Positions 1 through 7,013 of a stretch of 64,000 bases of DNA are shown in pieces. A program made the position numbers and the translations under genes. How positions within the stretch are numbered: the first letter of the stretch is position 1; every line of letters begins with the position of its first letter. The notes beneath the pieces are model-generated. The model made no database searches. It worked only from the letters and a program-made list of their open reading frames with translations, and was not told the DNA's origin. Origin of the DNA: Propionibacteriaceae bacterium ZF39 (GTDB taxonomy: Bacteria > Actinomycetota > Actinomycetes > Propionibacteriales > Propionibacteriaceae); the NCBI GenBank assembly GCA_039565995.1, contig CP154795.1, forward strand, positions 2,914,001 through 2,978,000. Direction: 5' to 3'.

Positions 1-421
1 GGGGCGGAGTCGGGTTCTGGATGAGGACCAGGGCACTCAGCAGGAACGCCGCCACCCCGCCGGCCAGCCACCCGTGCAACACGGCGAGCGCCAGCGGCGG
101 GGCGGCTGCCCAGAATCCGGTGATCGCGATCGCGTGCCCCTGACCGAGGATCAGCGGCGAGAGTGCGCAGGGGACGGCTGCGAAGAAGAAGTCGATGCCG
201 ATCAGCCAGGGCGTGCGGCGTTGCGGCTCGGCGTATGCCCAGTGGGCCACGCCGGACCAGACGATCATGACGAAGGCCGCCACCAGCACCAGCCCGGGCC
301 GGCGCACCTCGTCGAACCGCGCGGCGTGGACCATCAGCGTGAGCGCCAGGAGCACCCACCGCATCCAGGCCACCACCCGGAACAGCGGGGTTTCGATCGC
401 GACCTGGATGCCGGGTTTCAC
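1..421 (-). CDS. Membrane N-terminus of a sensor histidine kinase-like protein (partial)
   Basis: The frame is open to the left edge, so only the first 140 or so residues are visible. They start at a GTG whose bases overlap the stop of the upstream acyltransferase (GTGA), which suggests translational coupling. The visible part begins KPGIQVAIETPLFRVVAWMR and contains four or five hydrophobic segments with short loops such as RRTPW. This pattern recalls the membrane input domain (DUF5931) of MacS-type actinobacterial sensor kinases, which have HisKA and ATPase domains further on. Those domains would lie outside the window, so the kinase assignment is an inference from the membrane domain only. 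Confidence 0.5.
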   Translation of the reverse strand, partial: MKPGIQVAIETPLFRVVAWMRWVLLALTLMVHAARFDEVRRPGLVLVAAFVMIVWSGVAHWAYAEPQRRTPWLIGIDFFFAAVPCALSPLILGQGHAIAITGFWAAAPPLALAVLHGWLAGGVAAFLLSALVLIQNPTPP

Positions 422-1197
422 TGCCGTGGCTCCCGGGGTTCCTTGGGTTCCTTGGAATCCTTCGCCGCCTCCTTGGCCCGCTCGCGAGCCACTGTGGCGT
501 ACTCATCGACATATTCCTGGCCGGACAGTTCCATGATCGCGTACATCACCTCATCGGTGATCGAGCGCAGGATGAACCGGTCGGAGTCCAGGCCGGCGTA
601 CCGGGAGAAATCGAGCGGGGCACCGAACTTGACGATCGGCGTGACCACCCGGCCGAAGCGCTTGTCGCGCGGGGCGATCAGGTCGGTGTTGATGACGGCG
701 GTGGGGATGACGGGTACGCCCGCTTCGAGTGCGAGGCGTGCCACTCCGGTGCGGCCCTTGTAGAGCCGTCCGTCGTGCGAGCGCGTGCCCTCGGGAAAGA
801 TGCCGAAGAGCTCGTCCCGACCGAGTACGCGGAGTCCGGCGCGCAGGGCCCCCGCGGAGGCCTCACCCCCGGACCGGTCGATCGGCACCTGCCCGGTGCC
901 CTGGAAGAACTTGCGCTGCAGGAGGCCTTTGATGCCGGTGCCGGTGAAATAGTCCGACTTCGCGACATAGGTGATGCGGCGGCGGATGGCCAGCGGCGTG
1001 AACAGCCAGTCGGCGATGGACAGGTGGTTGCTCGCGATGATCGCCGGCCCGTCCTCGGGCACGTGATCGGCGCCCTCGACGACCGGGCGGAAGACCCGCT
1101 TGATGCCCGGTCCGAGCAGGACATTCTTGAACAGCCAATAGGCGCCCTTGCCCGAGCCGTCGCCGTCACCTGGCTCGTCGCGCGGTGCGACGGTCAC
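418..1197 (-). CDS. 1-acyl-sn-glycerol-3-phosphate acyltransferase family protein
   Basis: This 259-residue PlsC-family protein probably transfers an acyl chain to lysophosphatidate or a related lysolipid at the membrane. The acyltransferase signature HX4D is present as NHLSIAD (H58, D63), followed by the glycerolipid-binding block FPEGTRSHDG (E136) and a KGRTG segment. It starts at GTG, overlapping the stop of the second acyltransferase upstream by four bases (GTGA), and its own stop overlaps the next gene in the same way. The three genes therefore form one tightly coupled minus-strand operon. The exact acceptor lipid cannot be told from sequence. The M. tuberculosis counterpart in this neighbourhood would be Rv2182c. 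Confidence 0.9.
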   Translation of the reverse strand: MTVAPRDEPGDGDGSGKGAYWLFKNVLLGPGIKRVFRPVVEGADHVPEDGPAIIASNHLSIADWLFTPLAIRRRITYVAKSDYFTGTGIKGLLQRKFFQGTGQVPIDRSGGEASAGALRAGLRVLGRDELFGIFPEGTRSHDGRLYKGRTGVARLALEAGVPVIPTAVINTDLIAPRDKRFGRVVTPIVKFGAPLDFSRYAGLDSDRFILRSITDEVMYAIMELSGQEYVDEYATVARERAKEAAKDSKEPKEPREPRQ

Positions 1198-1982
1198 GGC
1201 TGCCCCGGCTCACCGGATTCGGCGGCCAGCTCGGCGGTCGTGGGCGGAACGCGGTTGCCCAGACCCGGGCGGGCCAGCACCTTCTCCTCGATGTTGCGGC
1301 CGTCGAGGGCGCCGGACTTGATCGAGGTGGCGTACACATCGACATATTCCTGACCGGTCAGTTCCTGCACCGCGGCCATGATCTCGTCGGTGACCCAGCG
1401 GAGCACTTCGCGGTTGGCGGCCTGGTCGTAGTAAGCGCTGAAATCGAGCGGCTTGCCGATGCGGATCCCGGGGCGACGCATATAGGGAACGCCGAACCAG
1501 CCCTTGACGAACTGGGTGCTGACGGTGCCGACCGGCAGGACCCGCACCTGATGACCGAGCACGAGGCGAGCGACGCCGGTCTTGCCCTTGTAGAGCCGGC
1601 CGTCGGGAGAGCGCGTGCCCTCCGCATAGATCCCGACGATCTCACCGGCGCGCAGGATCGCGCCGACGTGGTCGACCGATTCGGCCGAGGCGCGCCCACC
1701 CGAGCGGTCCATCGGCAGCATGCCGACGCGCCTCAGGAACCAGGACACGACCTTGCCGCCGAGCGACCGGCCCTTGAAGAGTTCGGCCTTGGCCGGAAAC
1801 GTGATCTTGCGCTCCACGACCGCAGGCAGGATCACCGTGTCGCCATAGGAGAGGTGGTTGCTGACGAGGACCACCGCACCCTTGGGCGGGATGTTCTCCG
1901 CACCCTCGAGCCACGGGCGACAGACAAGCTTCAGCACGGGTGCGAACAGCAGCCACTTGAACAACCAGTAGTACACAGCCAA
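1194..1982 (-). CDS. 1-acyl-sn-glycerol-3-phosphate acyltransferase family protein (second copy)
   Basis: This 262-residue protein is a paralogue of the acyltransferase that follows it. The HX4D motif is NHLSYGD (H43, D48) and the glycerolipid-binding block is YAEGTRSPDG (E121), followed by LYKGKTG. It begins MAVYYWLFKWLLFAP, a hydrophobic start expected for membrane association. It is the first gene of the visible minus-strand operon and is divergent from the alpha/beta hydrolase 57 bp away. The two paralogues are clearly diverged rather than recently duplicated, so they may prefer different acceptors or acyl chains. Confidence 0.9.
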   Translation of the reverse strand: MAVYYWLFKWLLFAPVLKLVCRPWLEGAENIPPKGAVVLVSNHLSYGDTVILPAVVERKITFPAKAELFKGRSLGGKVVSWFLRRVGMLPMDRSGGRASAESVDHVGAILRAGEIVGIYAEGTRSPDGRLYKGKTGVARLVLGHQVRVLPVGTVSTQFVKGWFGVPYMRRPGIRIGKPLDFSAYYDQAANREVLRWVTDEIMAAVQELTGQEYVDVYATSIKSGALDGRNIEEKVLARPGLGNRVPPTTAELAAESGEPGQP

Positions 1983-2039
1983 ACCTTAGGCCACAGCACC
2001 GATCCGGTCGATCTCGTGGCCCATTGCGGGCTGAGTAGC

Positions 2040-2855
2040 ATGCGGGTTGTGGGCAAGGGGAACAGGGCAGAACGCGAACGCGCCCGGCGGGAACACGCCG
2101 TGAGTTACGCCGGTGGCGACGGGGCTGTCGGGGTCGTGCTGTGCCACGGGTTCACGGGCTCACCGTTCTCTCTGCGTCCTTTTGCGCAACACCTCGTCGA
2201 CGCTGGTTTCCGGGTATCGCTGCCGCTGCTCCCCGGACACGGCACGAGTTGGCAGGAGATGGCGCGCACGACGTGGCAGCAGTGGTACGCCGAGGTGGAT
2301 CGCGCGCTGCTCGAACTGCAGGAAGAGTGCGAACAGGTTTTTGTGGTCGGTCTGTCGATGGGCGGCGCCCTGGCGCTGCGCCTGGCACAGCGTCACCCGG
2401 GCGTACGCGGGATCATCGTGGTCAACCCGTCGCTCACGACCCTCGACAAGCGGTTCCTGGTGTTGCCTCTGCTGAGCCGGCTGGTGCCGTCGCTCGCGGG
2501 AATCGCCGATGACATCGCCAAACCGGGCGTCACCGAACACGCCTATGACCGCACCCCGCTCAAGGCGGTCGTGGAGATGACGAAGCTGTGGGCCGACGTG
2601 CGGGCCAACCTGCCCAGGGTCACGCAGCCGATCCTGATGTTCCGGTCGGTCACCGACCGGGTCGTCGATCAGAGCTCCTCCCGGCTGCTGCTGCAACGGG
2701 TCGGATCGGCGGAGGTTACTGAACGATTGTTGGATCGGTCGTTCCACGTGGCCACACTGGACTACGACGCGGAGGACATCTTCGCCGAAACGGTTGATTT
2801 CATTCGTCGGCACATCGAAGGAGATGCGCCGACCGAGGAGATACTCCATGGCTGA
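2040..2855 (+). CDS. Alpha/beta hydrolase, carboxylesterase / monoacylglycerol lipase type
   Basis: A 271-residue serine hydrolase. The oxyanion-hole region is LCHGFTGSP, the nucleophile elbow GLSMGG carries S106, and the likely catalytic Asp and His are D206 (SVTDRVV) and H236 (SFHVATLD). This arrangement matches Est30 or monoacylglycerol-lipase-like carboxylesterases, which cleave short or medium acyl esters. The ATG at 2040 was chosen because it precedes the complete fold; a GTG at 2100 is an alternative that would remove a 20-residue Arg-rich leader. It is divergent from two lysolipid acyltransferases, which suggests a role in lipid turnover. The stop overlaps the following small gene by 8 bases. 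Confidence 0.88.
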   Translation: MRVVGKGNRAERERARREHAVSYAGGDGAVGVVLCHGFTGSPFSLRPFAQHLVDAGFRVSLPLLPGHGTSWQEMARTTWQQWYAEVDRALLELQEECEQVFVVGLSMGGALALRLAQRHPGVRGIIVVNPSLTTLDKRFLVLPLLSRLVPSLAGIADDIAKPGVTEHAYDRTPLKAVVEMTKLWADVRANLPRVTQPILMFRSVTDRVVDQSSSRLLLQRVGSAEVTERLLDRSFHVATLDYDAEDIFAETVDFIRRHIEGDAPTEEILHG

Positions 2856-3309
2856 TCGCCGGCAGGAAGACTACGACCGCGACTTCGCGGCGATGGTGTC
2901 CGGGATCGAGATGGATCCTCTCCCCCAGCAGTCACCGTCTCCCACGGACACGACCGAACTCGCGGAGCCACCGGACTTCCGCATCCGGCGGGGCGTGACG
3001 CCCCCGCGCCGGATCGAGGATTTCAATCTCTCGGAGGCTCTGGAGCGCGCCGAGCCCGACGAACCCGACCCGTCGGAATATCAGCCTCCACCCCTGCCGC
3101 CCATGAGACGGCCGCGCGGTCTGCCCCTGTTCGGCTGGCTCTGCGCGGCCTATGTGTTGGCCGCCCTGGTGCTCACCATCGTGGGCGTGCGGCTGCCGAG
3201 CTGGGCCGGCTGGGCCGCTGTGGTGGCGTTCGTCGCCGCCGTCGTGATCGGCTGGCGGTCACTTCCCAAGCACCGCGATCCTGGTGACGGCGACGGGGCC
3301 GTGGTCTGA
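2848..3309 (+). CDS. Small membrane protein with acidic Pro-rich N-terminus
   Basis: A 153-residue protein I do not recognise by name. The N-terminal two thirds is hydrophilic, acidic and rich in Pro, including the run YQPPPLPPMRR. It is followed by two closely spaced hydrophobic helices (around residues 95-115 and 120-137) and a charged tail. It overlaps the end of the hydrolase gene by 8 bases and so is probably translated from the same transcript. The layout suggests a cytosolic N-terminal arm anchored by a helical hairpin. Similar small proteins accompany this hydrolase in other actinobacteria (from memory). No catalytic motif is visible. Confidence 0.75.
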   Translation: MADRRQEDYDRDFAAMVSGIEMDPLPQQSPSPTDTTELAEPPDFRIRRGVTPPRRIEDFNLSEALERAEPDEPDPSEYQPPPLPPMRRPRGLPLFGWLCAAYVLAALVLTIVGVRLPSWAGWAAVVAFVAAVVIGWRSLPKHRDPGDGDGAVV

Positions 3310-3317
3310 AGGTCGCC

Positions 3318-3494
3318 TCAGCGACCGAACAGTTTGCCGAAAATCCCGCCACCGCTCGGGGCCGGGGCCACGGGCTGCTCATTGCACGTGCAGCGGTCCG
3401 CCCTGGCCACCCCGGCCATCACCTGGTCGACGTGCATGCCGCAGCCGGCCCACGTCGTCTTGCCACACTTGCGGCACTTCACTGCACGGCACAT
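3318..3494 (-). CDS. Small Cys-rich metal-binding-like protein
   Basis: This 58-residue protein begins MCRAVKCRKCGKTTWAGCG and has six Cys and a His in its first 45 residues (MCRAVKC, CRKC, GCGMHV, RCTC), then a Gly/Pro linker and a C-terminal GIFGKLFGR. The internal ATG at 3494 was chosen over an upstream one because a strong AGGAGGA ribosome-binding site lies 7-8 bases before it. The Cys pattern indicates zinc or another soft metal, but the function is unknown. Its promoter carries an ATACCC-type palindrome like those bound by CsoR/RcnR-family repressors (separate entry), which links it to copper, nickel or sulfur-species sensing. Confidence 0.75.
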   Translation of the reverse strand: MCRAVKCRKCGKTTWAGCGMHVDQVMAGVARADRCTCNEQPVAPAPSGGGIFGKLFGR

Positions 3495-3550
3495 GCCGAT
3501 CACTCCTCCTGATTCCGAAAACCGCACGCACTGCGTTGCGGCTGGGCTCC

Positions 3551-3579
3551 TTTATACCCTAGGGGGTATGAATTCTCCA
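3551..3579 (-). promoter_or_regulatory. Promoter with CsoR/RcnR-family-like palindromic operator
   Basis: On the minus strand a -10-like TATAAA (3556-3551) follows a 17-base spacer from a weak -35-like TGGAGA (3579-3574). The spacer and part of the -10 form the near-palindrome ATACCCCCTAGGGTAT (3569-3554). This resembles the G/C-tract operators flanked by TA used by copper- or persulfide-sensing CsoR-family repressors. Its position over the promoter would suit repression of the Cys-rich protein that starts 57 bases downstream. No CsoR-like gene is present in the window, so the regulator would be encoded elsewhere. Confidence 0.5.
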
Positions 3580-3875
3580 GCTTGCCCTCCCGCCGGGTAG
3601 GCGTACCAGCCCCGCCGAAACCACCGCAAACGTGGAATCCCAGGAAAAACCCGGTCATTCAGCGTGCGTTCACGGCAGTCAGCGCCCCTTAACCGCTTGA
3701 GCGCGCGCTCCCTCAGGGCCAAATTCCACCCAGCTTGCCCTCGCCGACCCCGCCCCCGGTGCACGGGGCGCTAGAGACGCGAAGGCAAGCTGGATGAGAT
3801 GGGGCGCAAGCTCAAGACGCCAACGCGAGCTGAAGAGACCTACGGGAGTCGAAGAGAGTTACGGGAGCTGAAGGC
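3576..3875 (-). repeat. Dispersed non-coding repeat, copy A
   Basis: About 300 bases of the long intergenic gap 3495-4067 match, in opposite orientation, the segment at 34490-34771. The best-conserved core (around 3731-3840) is roughly 90% identical by eye, and the flanks about 70-75%. It contains imperfect 19-base units related to CTTCAGCTCCCGT and a central hairpin-forming segment flanked by CAGCTTGCC and GGCAAGCTG. A 70-codon frame runs through this copy but is interrupted by a stop in copy B, so the repeat is probably non-coding. Its end at 3576 touches the -35 region of the Cys-rich gene. The remaining 190 bases up to the dehydrogenase gene hold only its leader. Confidence 0.8.
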
Positions 3876-4067
3876 ACCACCGGAGCCGACCCAGGAGCAA
3901 CAAGGACCGAGAGATTCACCCAGCCCATGATCGAATGCCAGGGAATCCCAGTGAATCGGCACACACCACTTTCGTCACAGGCCCCAGGGCCTACCCCTCC
4001 TCGGAGTGGTTGTCAGACGCGTTCGCTAGATTCATTTTCGTCCCGTCGAACGAAGGAGTCCCCGGAC

Positions 4068-5174
4068 ATGAGCCAGACAGTCAAAGCTGTGATTGCCCGC
4101 GCCAAGGGTGCGCCGGTCGAAGTCGTCGACATCGTGGTGCCGGATCCCGGCCCGGGTGAGGCCGTGGTGAAGATCCAGGCCTGCGGCGTCTGCCACACCG
4201 ATCTCCACTATCGCGAGGGCGGGATCAACGATGACTTCCCGTTCCTGCTGGGCCACGAGGCGGCCGGCATCGTGGAGTCGGTCGGCGAGGGCGTGACCGA
4301 AGTCGCGCCGGGCGATTATGTGGTGCTCAACTGGCGCGCCGTCTGCGGCCAGTGCCGCGCCTGCGCCAAGGGCAAGCCTTGGTATTGCTTTGCCACCCAC
4401 AACGCGCAGCAGAAGATGACGCTCGCCGACGGCGATCCGGATGCCGGCAAGGAGCTGTCGCCGGCGCTCGGCATCGGCGCCTTCGCCGAGAAGACCCTGG
4501 TGGCGGCGGGACAGTGCACCAAGGTCGACCCGGCAGCCGAACCCGAGACTGCCGGCCTGCTCGGTTGCGGCGTCATGGCCGGGCTCGGCGCGGCGATCAA
4601 CACGGGCAACGTGGGCCGCGGCGACTCCGTGGCTGTTATCGGCTGCGGCGGCGTGGGCATGGCGTCGATCGTCGGCTCGTTGTTGTCAGGCGCCCACACG
4701 ATCATCGCTGTCGACCGCGACCAGCGGAAGCTCGACCAGGCCACCGAACTGGGTGCCACCCACACAATTCTGGCGGGTGCCGATGTCGACGTGGTCGAGA
4801 AGATCCGTGAGATCACCGGTGGGCATGGCGCGGATTGTGTCATCGACGCCGTCGGCCGCCCCGAAACCTTCACCCAGGCGTTCCAGGCCCGCGACCTGGC
4901 CGGCACCGCCGTGCTGGTGGGCGTGCCGACGCCCGACATGACCTGGGAGGTGCCGCTCCTCGAGGTGTTCGGTCACGGCGGCGCGGTCAAGTCATCGTGG
5001 TATGGGGACTGCCTGCCGAGCAGGGATTTCCCGATGCTGATCGACCTGTATCTTCAGGGGCGGCTGCCGCTCGACGCGTTCGTGACCGAGAAGATCGGGA
5101 TCGGCGACGTGGAGGCCGCTTTCGAGAAAATGCACCACGGGGACGTGCTGCGCTCGGTCGTCATGGTTGACTGA
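4068..5174 (+). CDS. mscR: S-(hydroxymethyl)mycothiol dehydrogenase
   Basis: A 368-residue zinc-dependent medium-chain dehydrogenase that oxidises the formaldehyde-mycothiol adduct with NAD+ (EC 1.1.1.306). Catalytic zinc ligands are visible as GVCHTD (C42) and GHEAAG (H63), structural zinc ligands as C93, C96, C99 and C107, and the nucleotide-binding turn as IGCGGVG near residue 193. The ATG at 4068 was chosen because it follows a GAAGGAG site and gives the family N-terminus [10 protein letters not shown]. Sequence and length match the mycothiol enzyme class more closely than glutathione-dependent AdhC. The next gene is its usual partner hydrolase, so the pair forms a formaldehyde detoxification unit. 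Confidence 0.93.
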   Translation: MSQTVKAVIARAKGAPVEVVDIVVPDPGPGEAVVKIQACGVCHTDLHYREGGINDDFPFLLGHEAAGIVESVGEGVTEVAPGDYVVLNWRAVCGQCRACAKGKPWYCFATHNAQQKMTLADGDPDAGKELSPALGIGAFAEKTLVAAGQCTKVDPAAEPETAGLLGCGVMAGLGAAINTGNVGRGDSVAVIGCGGVGMASIVGSLLSGAHTIIAVDRDQRKLDQATELGATHTILAGADVDVVEKIREITGGHGADCVIDAVGRPETFTQAFQARDLAGTAVLVGVPTPDMTWEVPLLEVFGHGGAVKSSWYGDCLPSRDFPMLIDLYLQGRLPLDAFVTEKIGIGDVEAAFEKMHHGDVLRSVVMVD

Positions 5175-5210
5175 CGGGCGGCCCGCGTGACGAGTTGACT
5201 GACGGGCGGC
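5166..5210 (+). repeat. 17-bp direct repeat across the mscR stop codon
   Basis: GTTGACTGACGGGCGGC occurs exactly at 5166-5182 and again at 5194-5210, a 28-base period. The first copy includes the last codons and TGA of the dehydrogenase. The second lies in the intergenic gap and runs into a GGGCGGC/GCCGCCC hairpin just before the hydrolase ribosome-binding site. It looks like a small tandem duplication of the gene's 3' end. Confidence 0.8.
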
Positions 5211-5237
5211 GTGCCGCCCCATGAGGAGAAGAAGCGA

Positions 5238-5861
5238 ATGTCTGAGGTCCGGATCGACCACGCCGTCAACAGCGGCACGTTCAGCATTGACGGCAAGACC
5301 TATGAGGTCGAAAACAACATCTGGGTGATCGGCAACGACAAGGAGTGCGTCGTCATCGATGCGCCCCACAATGTCGACGACATCATGGCCGTGGTCGGTG
5401 ACCGCGAGGTGGTCGCCATCCTGTGCACCCACGCCCATGACGATCACATCCGGGTCGCGCCCGATCTCGGTCGCCGCACCAACGCGCCGATCCTCCTCAA
5501 CCCGCGCGATCTGCGCCTGTGGCAGCAGACCCACCCGAAGGAAAACCCCGACAACGAGCTGAACCACAACGACATGTTCTATATCGGCGGGACCGGCCTG
5601 CGGGTGCTCCACACCCCGGGCCACGCCGAGGGTTCGGTGTGCCTGCATGTGCCCAACCTGGGCGTTGTCTTCACCGGCGACACCTTGTTCAAGGACGGCC
5701 CGGGCGCGACCGGTCAGAGCTTCTCCAACAAGGACACGCTGCTGAAGTCCATCCACGACCACCTGTTCGCGCTGCCCGACGAGACCATCGTTCACACGGG
5801 TCACGGCGAGTCCACCACGATCGGTGCAGAGAAGACGAAGACCGAGCTCTACGCCCTCTGA
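5238..5861 (+). CDS. MBL-fold hydrolase, probable S-formylmycothiol hydrolase
   Basis: This 207-residue metallo-beta-lactamase-fold protein has the metal-binding motif THAHDDH (H65, H67, D69, H70), a further His in HTPGHAEG (H129), the bridging Asp in FTGDTLF (D148) and a late His in HTGHGE, so two metal sites look complete. The gene follows the mycothiol-dependent formaldehyde dehydrogenase and has its own GAGGAGAAG ribosome-binding site. In actinobacteria this neighbour is thought to hydrolyse S-formylmycothiol to formate and mycothiol. That substrate is inferred from gene context; the fold itself is clear. Confidence 0.88.
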   Translation: MSEVRIDHAVNSGTFSIDGKTYEVENNIWVIGNDKECVVIDAPHNVDDIMAVVGDREVVAILCTHAHDDHIRVAPDLGRRTNAPILLNPRDLRLWQQTHPKENPDNELNHNDMFYIGGTGLRVLHTPGHAEGSVCLHVPNLGVVFTGDTLFKDGPGATGQSFSNKDTLLKSIHDHLFALPDETIVHTGHGESTTIGAEKTKTELYAL

Positions 5862-5909
5862 TCGGTTTGAGCCGGTCCACAGACCGCCTGCGTACGGCGG
5901 CGATCCTCC

Positions 5910-7013
5910 CTACAGGTCCAACACCTGGCGGAGGGTCGCCGCCGTTGTCGTCGGCGAGAAGGCGGTCTCGACGTGAGCCCGGCCCAGGCGGCCCATCTCC
6001 TCCGCCCGAGACAGATCGAGCAGCAGCTCCAGCAGTACGCCGGTGAGGTGCGCGGGGTCGTTCGGAGGAACGAGTACGCCCGACTCCCCCGGGATCATGG
6101 TGTCGCGGGTCCCACCCGAATCACCGGCCACCACCGCGAGCCCACAGGCCGCGGCTTCGGCGTACACCATGCCCAGCCCCTCCGCGTCCAGTCCGCCCCA
6201 ACGCGGCCGCACCGGCATGGCGAACAGGTGGCCCCGGGCATAGAACTCCGGCATGCGGTGATGCGGCACTCCCCCGGTGAACCGGACCGTCTCCGGAGCC
6301 GGGAGGCCGCGGGCCAGTGTCTCGAGGCGACGGCGTTGGGGCCCGTCCCCGACGAGGACCAGTTCGGGCAGATCCGCCGCAGGCCACCGGCGCAGTACGC
6401 CCGCCCAGGCCTCGAGGAGTGTGTCGAATCCCTTGCGGGAAACGAAACGGCCGGCGGAGATCACCGTGGGCCGGGCGGGTCGCGCATCTGCGGCGGGCGC
6501 AAAGTGATCGGTCGCGACCGGGGGCGCCAGCCGAATCATGCGGGCCCGGGCAGCGGGTGACAGCGCGGGCGCAATGCGGTCGCGGGTGTGACCGGAAATC
6601 CAGGACACCGCCGAGGTGGTGTCCCCGATGCGGCGCAGCAGCCGGCGAGCGCCCGGAGTGCGTGCCCACCACGTCTCGTGGCCGTGGCTGATGGCCAGCA
6701 GGTGGGTGGCCCCGCCCGCACGCAGCGGCGCTGCGAGGAGGCCGAGCGGTGCCGCGGCCCCGAACACGATCCGTGTGGCGCCATGGCGCTCCATCAGGGT
6801 CACCGCAGCCCGCAGGGTCGCCGCCCCGGGGAGCAACAGAGGGCTTCCGCGATGGATCGGATAGGGCCGCCCGGCGTCGGCGGCTGCCGCGTCCGGGTGA
6901 GAGCTGGTCAGCACGACCACATCGCCGAGCAGGTCACAGACCTGCGCGACGAATGCCTCGATCCCTCCGATGCGGGGCGGGAAGTCGTTGGTGATCACGA
7001 GCGTCGTGGCCAT
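5910..7013 (-). CDS. pimB: GDP-mannose-dependent phosphatidylinositol monomannoside mannosyltransferase PimB'-like
   Basis: A 367-residue GT4 glycosyltransferase that would add the second mannose to phosphatidylinositol monomannoside on the inner membrane face. The N-terminus TLVITNDFPPRIGGIEAFV, the GRFVSRKGFDTLLEAW segment and the EX7E nucleotide-sugar motif in EGLGMVYAEAAACGLAVV fit PimB' (Rv2188c in M. tuberculosis). The ATG at 7013 was chosen because it gives the family start MATTLVITND. That ATG shares one base with the TGA of the upstream lipoprotein gene. The order pimB', lipoprotein, NlpC/P60 matches the mycobacterial locus, which suggests cell-envelope assembly. Confidence 0.9.
   Translation of the reverse strand: MATTLVITNDFPPRIGGIEAFVAQVCDLLGDVVVLTSSHPDAAAADAGRPYPIHRGSPLLLPGAATLRAAVTLMERHGATRIVFGAAAPLGLLAAPLRAGGATHLLAISHGHETWWARTPGARRLLRRIGDTTSAVSWISGHTRDRIAPALSPAARARMIRLAPPVATDHFAPAADARPARPTVISAGRFVSRKGFDTLLEAWAGVLRRWPAADLPELVLVGDGPQRRRLETLARGLPAPETVRFTGGVPHHRMPEFYARGHLFAMPVRPRWGGLDAEGLGMVYAEAAACGLAVVAGDSGGTRDTMIPGESGVLVPPNDPAHLTGVLLELLLDLSRAEEMGRLGRAHVETAFSPTTTAATLRQVLDL

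Noticed and set aside
3552-3764. A 70-codon minus-strand open frame inside the repeat
   Set aside because: It lies entirely in the non-coding repeat, has no ribosome-binding site, and the matching frame in copy B stops after about 12 codons.
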